Source: Sanguibacter keddieii DSM 10542 (GTDB taxonomy: Bacteria > Actinomycetota > Actinomycetes > Actinomycetales > Cellulomonadaceae). Taken from it: a stretch of 64,000 nucleotides of DNA. The DNA lies in NCBI RefSeq assembly GCF_000024925.1, contig NC_013521.1, forward strand, positions 3,906,001-3,970,000, read 5' to 3'. The notes under the pieces were generated by a model. It searched no databases. It saw nothing but the letters and a program-made list of their open reading frames with translations, and was not told the origin of the DNA. Every line of letters begins with the position of its first letter. Position 1 is the stretch's first letter. Below, one piece after another: positions 8,500 through 16,355 of this stretch. A program made the position numbers and the translations under genes.

Positions 8500-9948
8500 T
8501 CAGGCGTCGACCAGCGCACCCACCGGGCGGGCGACACCCTGGGCACCGGACCGTGCACCGGCCTCGGGCGCGGGGCCACAGCCCTCGGCGGCGGCGATGA
8601 AGCCGGCCGCAGCGGTCGCGATGAGGCCCGAGAGCCCGCTGCCCTCGGGCAGCGGACGGGGGTCGTCGGCCACGGTCCAGCAGGCGTCGACGATCTCGTA
8701 ACGGGCCGTCGGGCCGTCGGTGACGTAGCTCTCGAGGGCGGAGACCAGGCGGTCGACCTCTTCCTGCGTGGTCCCGACGCCGACGCTCGCGCGCACCGCC
8801 CCCGAGGCGTAGCCGAGGCGGGCAAGGAGCGGGTGGGCGCAGAAGCGACCGTCGCGCACGCCGATGCCGTGCTCGGCCGACAGGTACGCGGCCACGAGGC
8901 CCGGGTCGTGCCCGACGACCGAGAAGGTCACCACGCCGACCGGGTCTGCGGCGTCGGCCCAGGCGCGCACCACCTGGACGCCGGGGATCGACTCGAGCCC
9001 GGTCACCAGCCGCTCGCGCAGGAACGCCTCGTGCGCCTCGAGCGTGCCGGCGGGCAGCGCCGCGAGGGCGTCGCAGGCAGCGGCCAGTGCGACCGCGCCG
9101 ACCACGTTGGGCGAGCCGGCCTCGTGGCGGGCCGGGGCGTTCGTCCAGACGACCTCGTCGATGTCGACCTGACGGACGGCGCCGCCTCCGGCGAGGTACG
9201 GGGTACCGGCGTCGAGCCAGTCGCGACGGCCCACGAGCGCGCCGGACCCGAAGGGCGCGTAGGTCTTGTGCCCCGAGAACGAGATGTAGTCGACGTCCGT
9301 GGCCTCGAGCGAGAACCGGCGGTGCGGGACCAGCTGGGCACCGTCGAGTGCGACCCGCGTCCCGGCGGCGTGGGCGATCGCGACGACCTCGGCGACGGGC
9401 AGCAGCTCACCGGTGACGTTCGACGCCCCGGTGAGGGCGAGCAGCGCGTAGGGGGCGCGGGCCAGCTCGTCACGGATCGCCTCGAGCGTCTCGGCGACGG
9501 TTGCGGCGCCGTGCAGCACGGTCGCGCCGCCGGCCGACCGCTGCCAGGGCAGCAGGTTGGCGTGGTGCTCGACGTCGAGGACGAGCACCCGGCCCGGGGT
9601 GCCGTCGGCGTCGGCCGGGATGCAGCCGGCGAGCAGGTTGAGGGAGTCCGTGGTGTTGCGGGTGACGACGGTGACGTCGTCGCCGCGCGCCCCGACGAAG
9701 GCGCCGATCGTCTGGCGCGAGGCCTCGTAGAGGGCCGTCGACACCTGCGAGAGGTACCCGGCGCCGCGGTGCACGGACGCGTAGAGCGGCAGCACCTGGG
9801 TCACGCGGTCGGCGACGGCCTGGAGCGCGGGGGCGCTCGCTGCGCAGTCGAGATTGGCGTAGGTGACCGTGCGGCCGTCGACGAGCGGGACGAGGGTGTC
9901 CGAGCCGACGACCGGCAGGCAGGACTGGGACTCAGGGGTGGCAGACAT
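8500..9948 (-). CDS. Aminotransferase class V / cysteine desulfurase-like PLP enzyme, SAM-IV riboswitch controlled
   Basis: A 482-residue fold-type I PLP enzyme. The Schiff-base lysine is in FSGHKTYAPFG (about residue 227); EHHANLLPW, LDGAQLVPH and GAVRASVGVGTTQEEVDRL match cysteine desulfurases of the Csd/SufS type. About 80 residues after the core (TARYEIVDACWTV and an Ala/Gly-rich tail) are extra compared with the family. The ATG has GGAGG at 6-nt spacing. The leader contains a SAM-IV-type riboswitch, and rhodanese-metZ diverge on the other side. I infer a role in moving sulfur for methionine/cysteine metabolism rather than general Fe-S assembly; no suf genes adjoin. The exact reaction is unknown. 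Confidence 0.85.
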   Translation of the reverse strand: MSATPESQSCLPVVGSDTLVPLVDGRTVTYANLDCAASAPALQAVADRVTQVLPLYASVHRGAGYLSQVSTALYEASRQTIGAFVGARGDDVTVVTRNTTDSLNLLAGCIPADADGTPGRVLVLDVEHHANLLPWQRSAGGATVLHGAATVAETLEAIRDELARAPYALLALTGASNVTGELLPVAEVVAIAHAAGTRVALDGAQLVPHRRFSLEATDVDYISFSGHKTYAPFGSGALVGRRDWLDAGTPYLAGGGAVRQVDIDEVVWTNAPARHEAGSPNVVGAVALAAACDALAALPAGTLEAHEAFLRERLVTGLESIPGVQVVRAWADAADPVGVVTFSVVGHDPGLVAAYLSAEHGIGVRDGRFCAHPLLARLGYASGAVRASVGVGTTQEEVDRLVSALESYVTDGPTARYEIVDACWTVADDPRPLPEGSGLSGLIATAAAGFIAAAEGCGPAPEAGARSGAQGVARPVGALVDA

Positions 9949-10030
9949 GGATCCTCCAGGACGGTGTGGGGATCGACGCACCTGGGTCCGACCGAGTCCC
10001 GCGCTTGCCGGAGCCCGTCTGGGTCCGGCC

Positions 10031-10110
10031 AGGTCGTCACCCGGGGCACCCCACCGCGGAGGAGGGTTGCCGGCCAGCAAACCGGGGTTACGCGCTGGCA
10101 CTCATGACCT
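10031..10110 (-). promoter_or_regulatory. SAM-IV riboswitch
   Basis: On the minus strand the leader of the class V PLP gene opens GGTCATGAGTGCCAGC, continues through GCTGGCCGGCAACCCTCC and the pseudoknot-type strand GGGGTGCCCCGGGTGA, and closes with GACC pairing to the opening GGTC (P1). GCCAGC/GCTGGC forms P2, and GCAACC is the SAM-binding core shared by SAM-I and SAM-IV. This matches the SAM-IV class known from actinobacteria, recognised from memory of the consensus. Downstream, before the start codon, further GC-rich hairpins could act as expression platform. Expected effect: repression when SAM is plentiful. Confidence 0.85.
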
Positions 10111-10223
10111 GCGTCAAGGATTGGCGCGCCTCGGCGTCCATGTCAATCAGCGAGCACACTCTGTCTTGCATGCTGGACTGGCTGTCTCATTCTGGCGGTC
10201 GGGGGTGATGCTCAGGGGGACAA

Positions 10224-10320
10224 CCATCCAGAGCGGCTGAGTGACCTGGCACGACGACGCCGCAGCAACCCCTCCACGCACCGCGCGTCGGGGCGAGGGT
10301 GCTACCGCCAGGACCGATGG
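10224..10320 (+). promoter_or_regulatory. SAM riboswitch, SAM-I type
   Basis: CCATC at 10224-10228 pairs with GATGG at 10316-10320 (P1). Inside are CAGAGCGG, a kink-turn-like CTGAGTGACCTGGC ... GACGACGCC, the core GCAACC, and GGGTGCTACCGCCAGG, matching the SAM-I element (GAG, UGA, GCAACC, GGUGC-AA-UCC, GAUG). It lies 10 nt before the rhodanese ATG. The Shine-Dalgarno GGAGG (10319-10323) shares two bases with the 3' strand of P1, so ligand-stabilised P1 should limit ribosome access: translational control. It heads rhodanese-metZ. Confidence 0.85.
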
Positions 10321-10329
10321 AGGATCCTC

Positions 10330-10761
10330 ATGAGCTACGCAGGCGACCTGACCCCCCAGCAGGCGTGGGACCTGCTCGAGTCCACCCCCGACGCCGTCCT
10401 CGTGGACGTGCGCACCGTGGGCGAGTGGCAGCAGGTCGGTGTCCCCGACATCGCCGACCTCGACGGCGACCGCGAGGTCGTGTTCGCCGAGTGGGCCACG
10501 GCCTTCGGCCCCAACCCGACCTTCGTCGAGCAGCTCACCGAGGCGGGTCTCGCCCCCGGCGACGGCCGCCCGGTGATCTTCCTGTGCCGCTCGGGCAACC
10601 GGTCGATCGGCGCAGCCGTCGACGCCACGGCCGCGGGCCTCGGGCCGTCGTACAACGTGCTCGAGGGCTTCGAGGGCGACACCGACCTCTACGGCCAGCG
10701 CACCGTGAACGGCTGGCGCCTGCGGGGCCTGCCGAGCACCACCTACACCGCCGGGGAGTGA
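10330..10761 (+). CDS. Rhodanese-like sulfurtransferase
   Basis: A 143-residue single-domain rhodanese. The active-site loop is CRSGNRS with the persulfide cysteine at about residue 86; VLVDVRTVGEW near residue 24 is the first conserved block. It has no signal peptide, so acts in the cytosol. It follows a SAM-I riboswitch and precedes metZ by 6 nt, so the two are one operon. The pairing suggests that the rhodanese supplies or carries sulfane sulfur for homocysteine formation; this is inference. Confidence 0.9.
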   Translation: MSYAGDLTPQQAWDLLESTPDAVLVDVRTVGEWQQVGVPDIADLDGDREVVFAEWATAFGPNPTFVEQLTEAGLAPGDGRPVIFLCRSGNRSIGAAVDATAAGLGPSYNVLEGFEGDTDLYGQRTVNGWRLRGLPSTTYTAGE

Positions 10762-10767
10762 GCCCCG

Positions 10768-12021
10768 ATGTCGACCGCCCCCGACGCCTCGACCTCCGCC
10801 CCTGCCGATGACGGCTCCCCCGCCGTCCGCTCCCTGCGTCCTGCGACGGTCTCCGTCCGCGGCGGCCAGGTGCGCTCGGAGTTCCAGGAGACCTCCGAGC
10901 CGATCTACCTCACGCAGGGCTACGTCTACGACCGTGCCGCCGACGCCGAGGCCGCCTTCAAGGGCGAGACCGACCGGTTCATCTACTCCCGGTACGGCAA
11001 CCCGACGGTCCACATGTTCGAGGAGCGCCTGCGGCTCCTCGACGGTGCCGAGGCCTGCTACGCGACGGCGACCGGCATGTCCGCCGTCTTCACCTCGCTC
11101 GCCGCGCTCGTCCGGTCCGGCTCTCGCATCGTCTCGGCCCGCGCACTCTTCGGGTCGACCGTCGTCATCTTCGACGAGATCTTCGCGGACTGGGGTGTGA
11201 CGGTCGACTACGTGGACGGCCACGAGACCGACCAGTGGGAGGCGGCGCTGGCCACCCAGGCCGACGTCGTGTTCTTCGAGACGCCGTCCAACCCCATGCA
11301 GGACATCGTCGACGTCGAGCGGGTCTGCGAGCTCGCGCACGCGGCCGGCGCCGTCGTGGTGCTGGACAACGTGTTCGCGACACCCATCCTCCAGAAGCCC
11401 TTCGAGCTCGGCGCGGACGTCGTCGTCTACTCGGCGACCAAGCACATCGACGGGCAGGGCCGGGTGCTCGGCGGCGCGATCCTCGGCTCGACCGAGTACA
11501 TCGAGGGGCCGGTGCAGAAGTTCATCAGGAACACCGGGCCCTCGCTCAGCGCCTTCAACGCCTGGGTGCTGCTCAAGGGTCTCGAGACCCTGCCGATCCG
11601 CGTCGCCGCGCAGACGGCCGCCGCCCTGAAGGTCGCCGAGCACCTCGAGACGCTGCCGGGGATCACCCGGGTGCGCTACCCGTTCCTGCCCTCGCACCCG
11701 CAGCACGCGCTCGCCCTCAAGCAGCAGACGGGCGGCGGGACCGTGGTGACCTTCGACCTCGCCGTGCCCGAGGGCACCGACCCGGAGGCCGCCAAGAAGC
11801 GCACCTTCGCGTTCCTCGACGCCCTCGAGGTCATCGACATCTCGAACAACCTCGGCGACGCCAAGTCGCTCATCACACACCCGGCGACCACCACCCACCG
11901 ACGTCTCGGCCCCGAGGGGCGCGCCGCGGTGGGCATCGCGGAGACGACGGTGCGCCTGAGCGTCGGCCTCGAGGACGTGCAGGACCTCATCGACGACGTG
12001 GAGATCGCGCTGCAGGCCTGA
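10768..12021 (+). CDS. metZ: O-succinylhomoserine sulfhydrylase
   Basis: A 417-residue PLP enzyme of the Cys/Met metabolism family, making homocysteine directly from an activated homoserine and sulfide. It shows YSRYGNPTV, the cofactor region ATATGMSAVF, VFFETPSNPMQDIVD, VLDNVFATP and the lysine in SATKHIDGQGR (about residue 225). GPSLSAFNAW and the C-terminal SVGLEDVQDLIDD complete the family pattern. It is closer to MetZ than to the larger MetY. Under the same SAM riboswitch as the rhodanese, fitting feedback by the pathway end product. Whether succinyl- or acetyl-homoserine is used cannot be settled from sequence. Confidence 0.9.
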   Translation: MSTAPDASTSAPADDGSPAVRSLRPATVSVRGGQVRSEFQETSEPIYLTQGYVYDRAADAEAAFKGETDRFIYSRYGNPTVHMFEERLRLLDGAEACYATATGMSAVFTSLAALVRSGSRIVSARALFGSTVVIFDEIFADWGVTVDYVDGHETDQWEAALATQADVVFFETPSNPMQDIVDVERVCELAHAAGAVVVLDNVFATPILQKPFELGADVVVYSATKHIDGQGRVLGGAILGSTEYIEGPVQKFIRNTGPSLSAFNAWVLLKGLETLPIRVAAQTAAALKVAEHLETLPGITRVRYPFLPSHPQHALALKQQTGGGTVVTFDLAVPEGTDPEAAKKRTFAFLDALEVIDISNNLGDAKSLITHPATTTHRRLGPEGRAAVGIAETTVRLSVGLEDVQDLIDDVEIALQA

Positions 12022-12086
12022 TCCTTCACCCAGAGGCTGGGCCCGTGCGCCAGGGGCCCAGGCGCGGCGGACGATGGTTGACTGGC

Positions 12087-12755
12087 GTGGTGACCGAGCA
12101 GCCCGCACCGCAGTCCGCCGCGCGCCGCGCCGCGTCGAGCACCACCCCGATGACCCGCCTGCTGGTGGGCCTGCTGGTCGGAGCGGCGGGCACCGCGGCC
12201 ACGGCGGTCCTCGGCGAGCTGCTGGTCGCGCCCCTCGTCGGCTGGGCAGCCGCCGCGCTGGCCTTCACCGCGTGGACCTGGTGGGACGTGTGGACGATGG
12301 ACCCGTCCGAGACGGCGGCGCACGCCACCCGCGAGGAGCCGACCCGTCGGGTGGCGCACCTCGTCGTGCTCGCGGCGGCGCTCGCGAGCCTCGTCGGGGT
12401 CGGCGTCCTGCTGCTCGCCTCTCCGGAGGACCACCGGTCGCAGGTGGTCGCGGCCGTGGTCGCCGTCGTGAGCGTGGTGGTGTCGTGGCTGGCCGTGCAC
12501 ACGCTCTTCGGGCTGCACTACGCGCAGGCGTACTTCTCCGAGCCGGCCGGGGGCATCGACTTCAACCAGGACGACCCGCCCCGCTACTCGGACTTCTTGT
12601 ACGTGGCCTTCACGATCGGCATGAGCTTCGCGATCTCGGACACGGACGTCAGGACGTCGGAGCTGCGCGCCGCGGTGCTGCGCCACGCGCTGCTGTCGTA
12701 CCTCTTCGGCTCGGTGATCATCGCGTCGGTGGTCAACCTCGTCGCAGGCCTCTGA
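12087..12755 (+). CDS. DUF1345 family membrane protein
   Basis: About 222 residues with five hydrophobic segments. The C-terminal half is highly characteristic of DUF1345: DFLYVAFTIGMSFAISDTDV, then RHALLSYLFGSVIIASVVNLVAGL. Function is unknown for the family. Two adjacent GTG codons (12087, 12090) and a later ATG could start it; none has a strong ribosome site, so the start is uncertain. The last 16 nt of the gene, with the stop, are repeated three more times right behind it (12740-12803). Confidence 0.8.
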   Translation: MVTEQPAPQSAARRAASSTTPMTRLLVGLLVGAAGTAATAVLGELLVAPLVGWAAAALAFTAWTWWDVWTMDPSETAAHATREEPTRRVAHLVVLAAALASLVGVGVLLLASPEDHRSQVVAAVVAVVSVVVSWLAVHTLFGLHYAQAYFSEPAGGIDFNQDDPPRYSDFLYVAFTIGMSFAISDTDVRTSELRAAVLRHALLSYLFGSVIIASVVNLVAGL

Positions 12756-12803
12756 TGTCACAGGTCTCTGATGTCGCAGCGCTCTGACGCCCCAGGGCTC
12801 TGA
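12740..12803 (+). repeat. 16-bp tandem repeat, four copies, spanning a stop codon
   Basis: Four consecutive 16-nt units (12740, 12756, 12772, 12788), each ending CTCTGA. The first is the 3' end of the DUF1345 gene, so its stop codon TGA is copied in every unit. Copies have drifted by several substitutions, so this is not a fresh slip. Confidence 0.85.
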
Positions 12804-12830
12804 CCCCGGGCGCTGCACCCACCGCGACGC

Positions 12831-12868
12831 GCACGAGGCCCCGGTCAGGTTCGACCGAGGCCTCGTGC
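12831..12868. terminator. Bidirectional terminator hairpin
   Basis: GCACGAGGCC and its complement GGCCTCGTGC enclose a second short pairing, GGTC/GACC. It sits between the convergent DUF1345 gene and purQ. Confidence 0.75.
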
Positions 12869-12881
12869 GGGCGGGTGCGCG

Positions 12882-13598
12882 TCAGGCGGTGACGAGCGTC
12901 CCGAGGACCGAGGTGAAGAAGGTCAGACCGTCGGTGCCGGCACGGGGGCCGGCTTCGGCGGCCGTCCCGAAGCCCACCTCGACGGCGTGCTCGGGGTGCG
13001 GCATGAGACCGACGACGTTGCCCGCCGCGTTGGTGATGCCGGCGATGCCGCGGCGCGAGCCGTTGGGGTTCTCGCCCGCGTAGCGGAACACGACGCGCCC
13101 CTCGCCCTCGAGCTCGTCGAGGGTGTGCTCGTCGGCGACGAACTGGCCGTCCTGGTTCTTCAGCGGGATGGTGATCTCCTGGCCGGCACGGAAGCCGCGG
13201 GTCCAGGCGGTGTCCGCGTTCTCGACCGTGAGGCGCTGCTCGCGGCACAGGAAGGACAGCGAGTCGTTCTTGATCATCGAGCCGGGCAGCAGGTGCGACT
13301 CGGTGAGGATCTGGAAGCCGTTGCAGATGCCCAGGACGGGCAGGCCGCCCTTCGCGGCGTCCACGAGGACGTCCATGACCGGGGCGAAGCGCGAGATCGC
13401 ACCGGCGCGGAGGTAGTCGCCGTAGGAGAACCCGCCCGGCAGGACCACGGCGTCGACGCCGTGCAGGTCGGCGTCGGCGTGCCACAGCGGCACGGCGGTG
13501 GCGCCAGCGATGCGGACGGCGCGGGCGGCGTCGCGGTCGTCGAGCGTGCCGGGGAAGGTGATGACTCCTATCCGCGCGCCGGTGAGGACGTCGCTCAT
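12882..13598 (-). CDS. purQ: Phosphoribosylformylglycinamidine synthase, glutaminase subunit
   Basis: A 238-residue class I glutamine amidotransferase that releases ammonia for the fourth step of purine synthesis. The nucleophile is in LGICNGFQ (about residue 90) and the His/Glu pair in MPHPEHAVE near the end; [15 protein letters not shown] is a purQ signature. Its ATG overlaps the purS stop (ATGA), so the two subunits are co-translated. The large subunit purL is not in the window. Confidence 0.96.
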   Translation of the reverse strand: MSDVLTGARIGVITFPGTLDDRDAARAVRIAGATAVPLWHADADLHGVDAVVLPGGFSYGDYLRAGAISRFAPVMDVLVDAAKGGLPVLGICNGFQILTESHLLPGSMIKNDSLSFLCREQRLTVENADTAWTRGFRAGQEITIPLKNQDGQFVADEHTLDELEGEGRVVFRYAGENPNGSRRGIAGITNAAGNVVGLMPHPEHAVEVGFGTAAEAGPRAGTDGLTFFTSVLGTLVTA

Positions 13599-13873
13599 GC
13601 CTGGGCGCCCGGGACGGCCTCGAGGCTCGCGGCGTCGATCACGGCAACGACGTCCTCGATGACGGGGTTGGACAGCACGGTCGCGGCGGCCTCGCGGGCG
13701 GCGGCGAGGACCTCGTCGGTCACCGGCCCGTCGACCTCGAGCTCGAAGCGCTTGCCCTGGCGGACGCTCGTGAAGCCGGTGAAGCCGAGCCGCGGCAGGG
13801 CGCCGGCGACGGCCTTCCCCTGCGGGTCGAGGATCTCGGGCTTGGGCATGACGTCGACGACTACGCGTCCCAC
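13595..13873 (-). CDS. purS: Phosphoribosylformylglycinamidine synthase subunit PurS
   Basis: A 92-residue ferredoxin-like protein that bridges PurQ and Pur[20 protein letters not shown] at the N-terminus and [12 protein letters not shown] are typical. A longer frame exists, but the GTG at 13873 has AGGAG 5 nt upstream and gives the usual length of about 80-90. The stop overlaps the purQ ATG. Confidence 0.93.
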   Translation of the reverse strand: MGRVVVDVMPKPEILDPQGKAVAGALPRLGFTGFTSVRQGKRFELEVDGPVTDEVLAAAREAAATVLSNPVIEDVVAVIDAASLEAVPGAQA

Positions 13874-14035
13874 GGGGGCTCCTAGTGCTCGGTTCTGGTC
13901 ACGCGAGGGCGTGAGGGCGGAGGCACTGCGAGGCTCGGGCGTCAGACGCCCGGTCGGTCCCCTGCGTGCTTCGCGCACAGTTTATCGCGCGGGCGCACGG
14001 GCGGGGGCCGCGTCTCGCGGCCGTACCGACCACGG

Positions 14036-14572
14036 TCATCGACCCGACGTGCCGCCCTCGGACGCCTCGTCGAGCCAGGCCGTGAGGAGCGGGCCGACCG
14101 GGTTGAGACGACGCGCGAAGGCTGCGTCCGTCTCGTCCGGCGGCAGGGTCGTGACGAGGAGCAGGACCTGCTCGCGGGCGACGCCCGTCCCGAAGAGCCC
14201 CTCGACGTCGAGGGCTCGCAGAGCCGCCTCCATGGCCGCGAGCCGGAGGTCGTGCTCCGTGGCGGCATCGGCCGGCGACATGTCGAAGAGGTCACCGCGC
14301 GCGGTGAACAGGTGCTCGAGGCTGGCGAGGTGCTCGTCGCCGTAGACCGCGAACGGGCTGTCGGGGAGGTCCCACCGGGTCTCGCCGTCAGGCGTCACGA
14401 CCAGGTAGGGGCGCAGCGCCTCGCCGCTCGTGGCGAGCGCGTACACGCAGAAGGGCCCGTCGTGCTCGGCGTGCAGCTGCTCGACCGCCTGCCGGGTGGC
14501 GTGGGCGATCACTGCCGTCAGGGCGACGTCCCCCTCCGGCACGCTGCCGGCTCCGCGACCGGCGGCGGTCAC
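14036..14572 (-). CDS. DUF4303 family protein
   Basis: A 178-residue protein with the DUF4303 layout: GPFCVYALATSGEALRPYLVVTP near residue 35, RWDLPDSPFAVYG, and the C-terminal block LEGLFGTG followed by LPPDETD and RLNP. The role is unknown; relatives are often linked to polymorphic-toxin immunity families. The frame extends upstream into the siderophore-interacting gene, so I take the GTG at 14572, 11 nt after that gene's stop, with AGGAG close before it. Cotranscription is likely. No toxin gene is nearby. Confidence 0.72.
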   Translation of the reverse strand: MTAAGRGAGSVPEGDVALTAVIAHATRQAVEQLHAEHDGPFCVYALATSGEALRPYLVVTPDGETRWDLPDSPFAVYGDEHLASLEHLFTARGDLFDMSPADAATEHDLRLAAMEAALRALDVEGLFGTGVAREQVLLLVTTLPPDETDAAFARRLNPVGPLLTAWLDEASEGGTSGR

Positions 14573-14580
14573 GGCTCCTG

Positions 14581-15618
14581 TCAGCCCTCGGCCTTGCCGC
14601 GGCGCCAGTAGCCCATGAAGGCGACGGAGCGGCGGTCGATGCCGAGGTCGCTCACGAGGTGGCGGCGGAGGAGCTTGATGACGCCAGCCTCTCCGGCGAT
14701 CCAGGCGTAGCAGTCGGTGAGGGGCCCGGCCGACGTGTCGGCGGTCGGGACCTCCCAGAGGATGGTGGTGTCGACGTCGACGTCCTCGAGCTCCGCAGCG
14801 GGCTGGCCCTTGGGCAGGCTGATGCGCTCGATGGGCACGTCGTGGCACGAGGTGTCGCACAGGCCGGCAGCCTGCTTGGCGGCGCAGAGCTGCATGTGGG
14901 CGCGGACCGCGCCGTCGAGGAGGCTGCCGTGCTCGACGGGGTCGGATCCGCCGCGGCTGCGCGGCAGCCAGGTGATCGACGCCCCGGCAGGCAGGGTGAG
15001 CGAGAGTGCGTCGGCCTCGAGCGGGACCTCGACGAAGGCTTGCGCCTCGGTACCGGGGGCGAGGGACTCGAGGATGGAGCAGATGGCCGGGGCCGCGGTC
15101 TCGTCACCCGCGAGGACGAGGGTGGTGGCCGACGCGGGCGGCGCCCACTCGATGCCCGACGCCGGGCCGTCGTAGCGAGCGTTCGGACCGATGAGGACGC
15201 AGGGCGTGCCGGTCTCGACGGTCTGGAGCCAGCGCGCGGCGGGGCCGTCGTGGCCGTCGTCGGACACGTGGACCACCATGTCGACGTCGACCTCGCCGAG
15301 GCCGACGTGCGGACGGACGGCGCGGACCGTGTAGGTGCGCAGCGGGCAGCGGAGCTCGTCAGGGAGCTCGCGCCACGCGGCGTACCAGGAGTCACCCTCG
15401 AAGTCGGCGGCGTCGGGACGGTGCCCGGCCTCGTTGGGGAGCACCAGCTTGATGCGCTGGTCGAGCCCGTCGGTGCCGAAGGCCGCAGCGTCAGGCCCCG
15501 TGAAGGTGACACGCACGAACGACGGGCTGAGCTCCTGCACCCGGGCGACGGTGACGTCGAAGACACGGTAGGCGGGCTCGGCACGCGTGACGGTCTCGGT
15601 CGTCGCTGTCGTCGTCAT
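14581..15618 (-). CDS. Siderophore-interacting protein (NAD(P)H-dependent ferric-siderophore reductase)
   Basis: A 345-residue flavin reductase of the ViuB/SIP family that frees iron by reducing imported ferric siderophores in the cytosol. The FAD-binding domain has RTYTVR at about residue 93 with FVRVTFTGPD before it; the nucleotide domain has LVLAGDETAAPAICSILE. The C-terminal ITWLPR and the final AFMGYWRRGKAEG are family endings. The promoter contains an inverted repeat and a DtxR/IdeR-like box within 50 nt of the start. Siderophore biosynthesis and import genes are not in the window. Confidence 0.93.
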   Translation of the reverse strand: MTTTATTETVTRAEPAYRVFDVTVARVQELSPSFVRVTFTGPDAAAFGTDGLDQRIKLVLPNEAGHRPDAADFEGDSWYAAWRELPDELRCPLRTYTVRAVRPHVGLGEVDVDMVVHVSDDGHDGPAARWLQTVETGTPCVLIGPNARYDGPASGIEWAPPASATTLVLAGDETAAPAICSILESLAPGTEAQAFVEVPLEADALSLTLPAGASITWLPRSRGGSDPVEHGSLLDGAVRAHMQLCAAKQAAGLCDTSCHDVPIERISLPKGQPAAELEDVDVDTTILWEVPTADTSAGPLTDCYAWIAGEAGVIKLLRRHLVSDLGIDRRSVAFMGYWRRGKAEG

Positions 15619-15634
15619 GCTTCGAGTATGGCAT

Positions 15635-15665
15635 GCCTTACCTTGGAGAGGTAAGGCTCAACTCA
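15635..15665 (-). promoter_or_regulatory. Iron-box region with 9-bp inverted repeat
   Basis: GCCTTACCT and AGGTAAGGC form a perfect inverted repeat with a 5-nt spacer (15635-15657), centred 28 nt before the siderophore-interacting start. The overlapping 19-mer at 15647-15665 matches the DtxR/IdeR consensus TTAGGTTAGGCTAACCTAA at 13 of 19 positions. The element AGGTAAGGCT resembles one upstream of the HtaA surface gene. Repression by iron-loaded DtxR/IdeR is expected. Confidence 0.7.
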
Positions 15666-15737
15666 GCAGGACGGTGTGCGAGATCCCACACGCAGCACCG
15701 CCCGAGGCGACACCAGCCCCGTGTGAGGGAGGCGCTG

Positions 15738-16355
15738 TCAGCCCCGTGCGAGCGGGCTGCTCGGCCCCTCGTACCCGCTCGCCGCCCGGAACTCGGCGAG
15801 CTCACGCACCGCCTCGGCGCGCTGTCGACGAGGGCGAAGCTCGGGCGGGACCCAGCCGCTGACGTGCTTGCGCCAGACCTTCCGCGCGCTGTACCGAGGC
15901 CCGACGACAGTGCTGAGGACCCCGAAGGCGACCCACCACGGCCAACCGGAGAGCATCTGCGTCCACACGTCTAGGTCTCCGACCACACCGAAGAACATTC
16001 CCATGGAGACGACGAGCAGGACGAGATAGGCGACGAACCACCGCAGCGCATGCAGCCGCCCGAGGAGGTCGTCGATCATCCACACCCGGTAATCGACAGG
16101 AAGGTCGGCTCCGAAGAGCCGGTACCGCAGCCACGGCAGCAGCGGCGGGTGCTCGCGGAACCGCAGCGCCCACCCGGCCCACAGTACGGAGAGCCCGTCA
16201 CGGAGACGGACCGTCCGCGCATCCGGCCCGGCGAGGTCGAGCAGCGTCCCGACGAGGTCCTCGCCGCAGGAGAACCGCCACCGGCGCGGGTAGGCCCGCA
16301 GCCAGAGACGGGCGGACTGCTCCAGGAGAGTGCGCGAGTCACCCACGACCTGCAC
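15738..16355 (-). CDS. Membrane protein, paralogue of the upstream gene
   Basis: A 205-residue protein that shares with its neighbour the start ARLWLRAYPRRWRF, GEDLVGTLLDLAGPDARTVRL, DLLGRLHALR and VSGWVPPELRPR. Two hydrophobic segments lie at about residues 110-160. The conserved basic N-terminal block precedes the membrane part, as in PadR-linked actinobacterial membrane proteins of unknown role. It starts inside the end of the preceding gene (GTG 16355 or 16346). Third gene of a padR operon. Confidence 0.75.
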   Translation of the reverse strand: MQVVGDSRTLLEQSARLWLRAYPRRWRFSCGEDLVGTLLDLAGPDARTVRLRDGLSVLWAGWALRFREHPPLLPWLRYRLFGADLPVDYRVWMIDDLLGRLHALRWFVAYLVLLVVSMGMFFGVVGDLDVWTQMLSGWPWWVAFGVLSTVVGPRYSARKVWRKHVSGWVPPELRPRRQRAEAVRELAEFRAASGYEGPSSPLARG

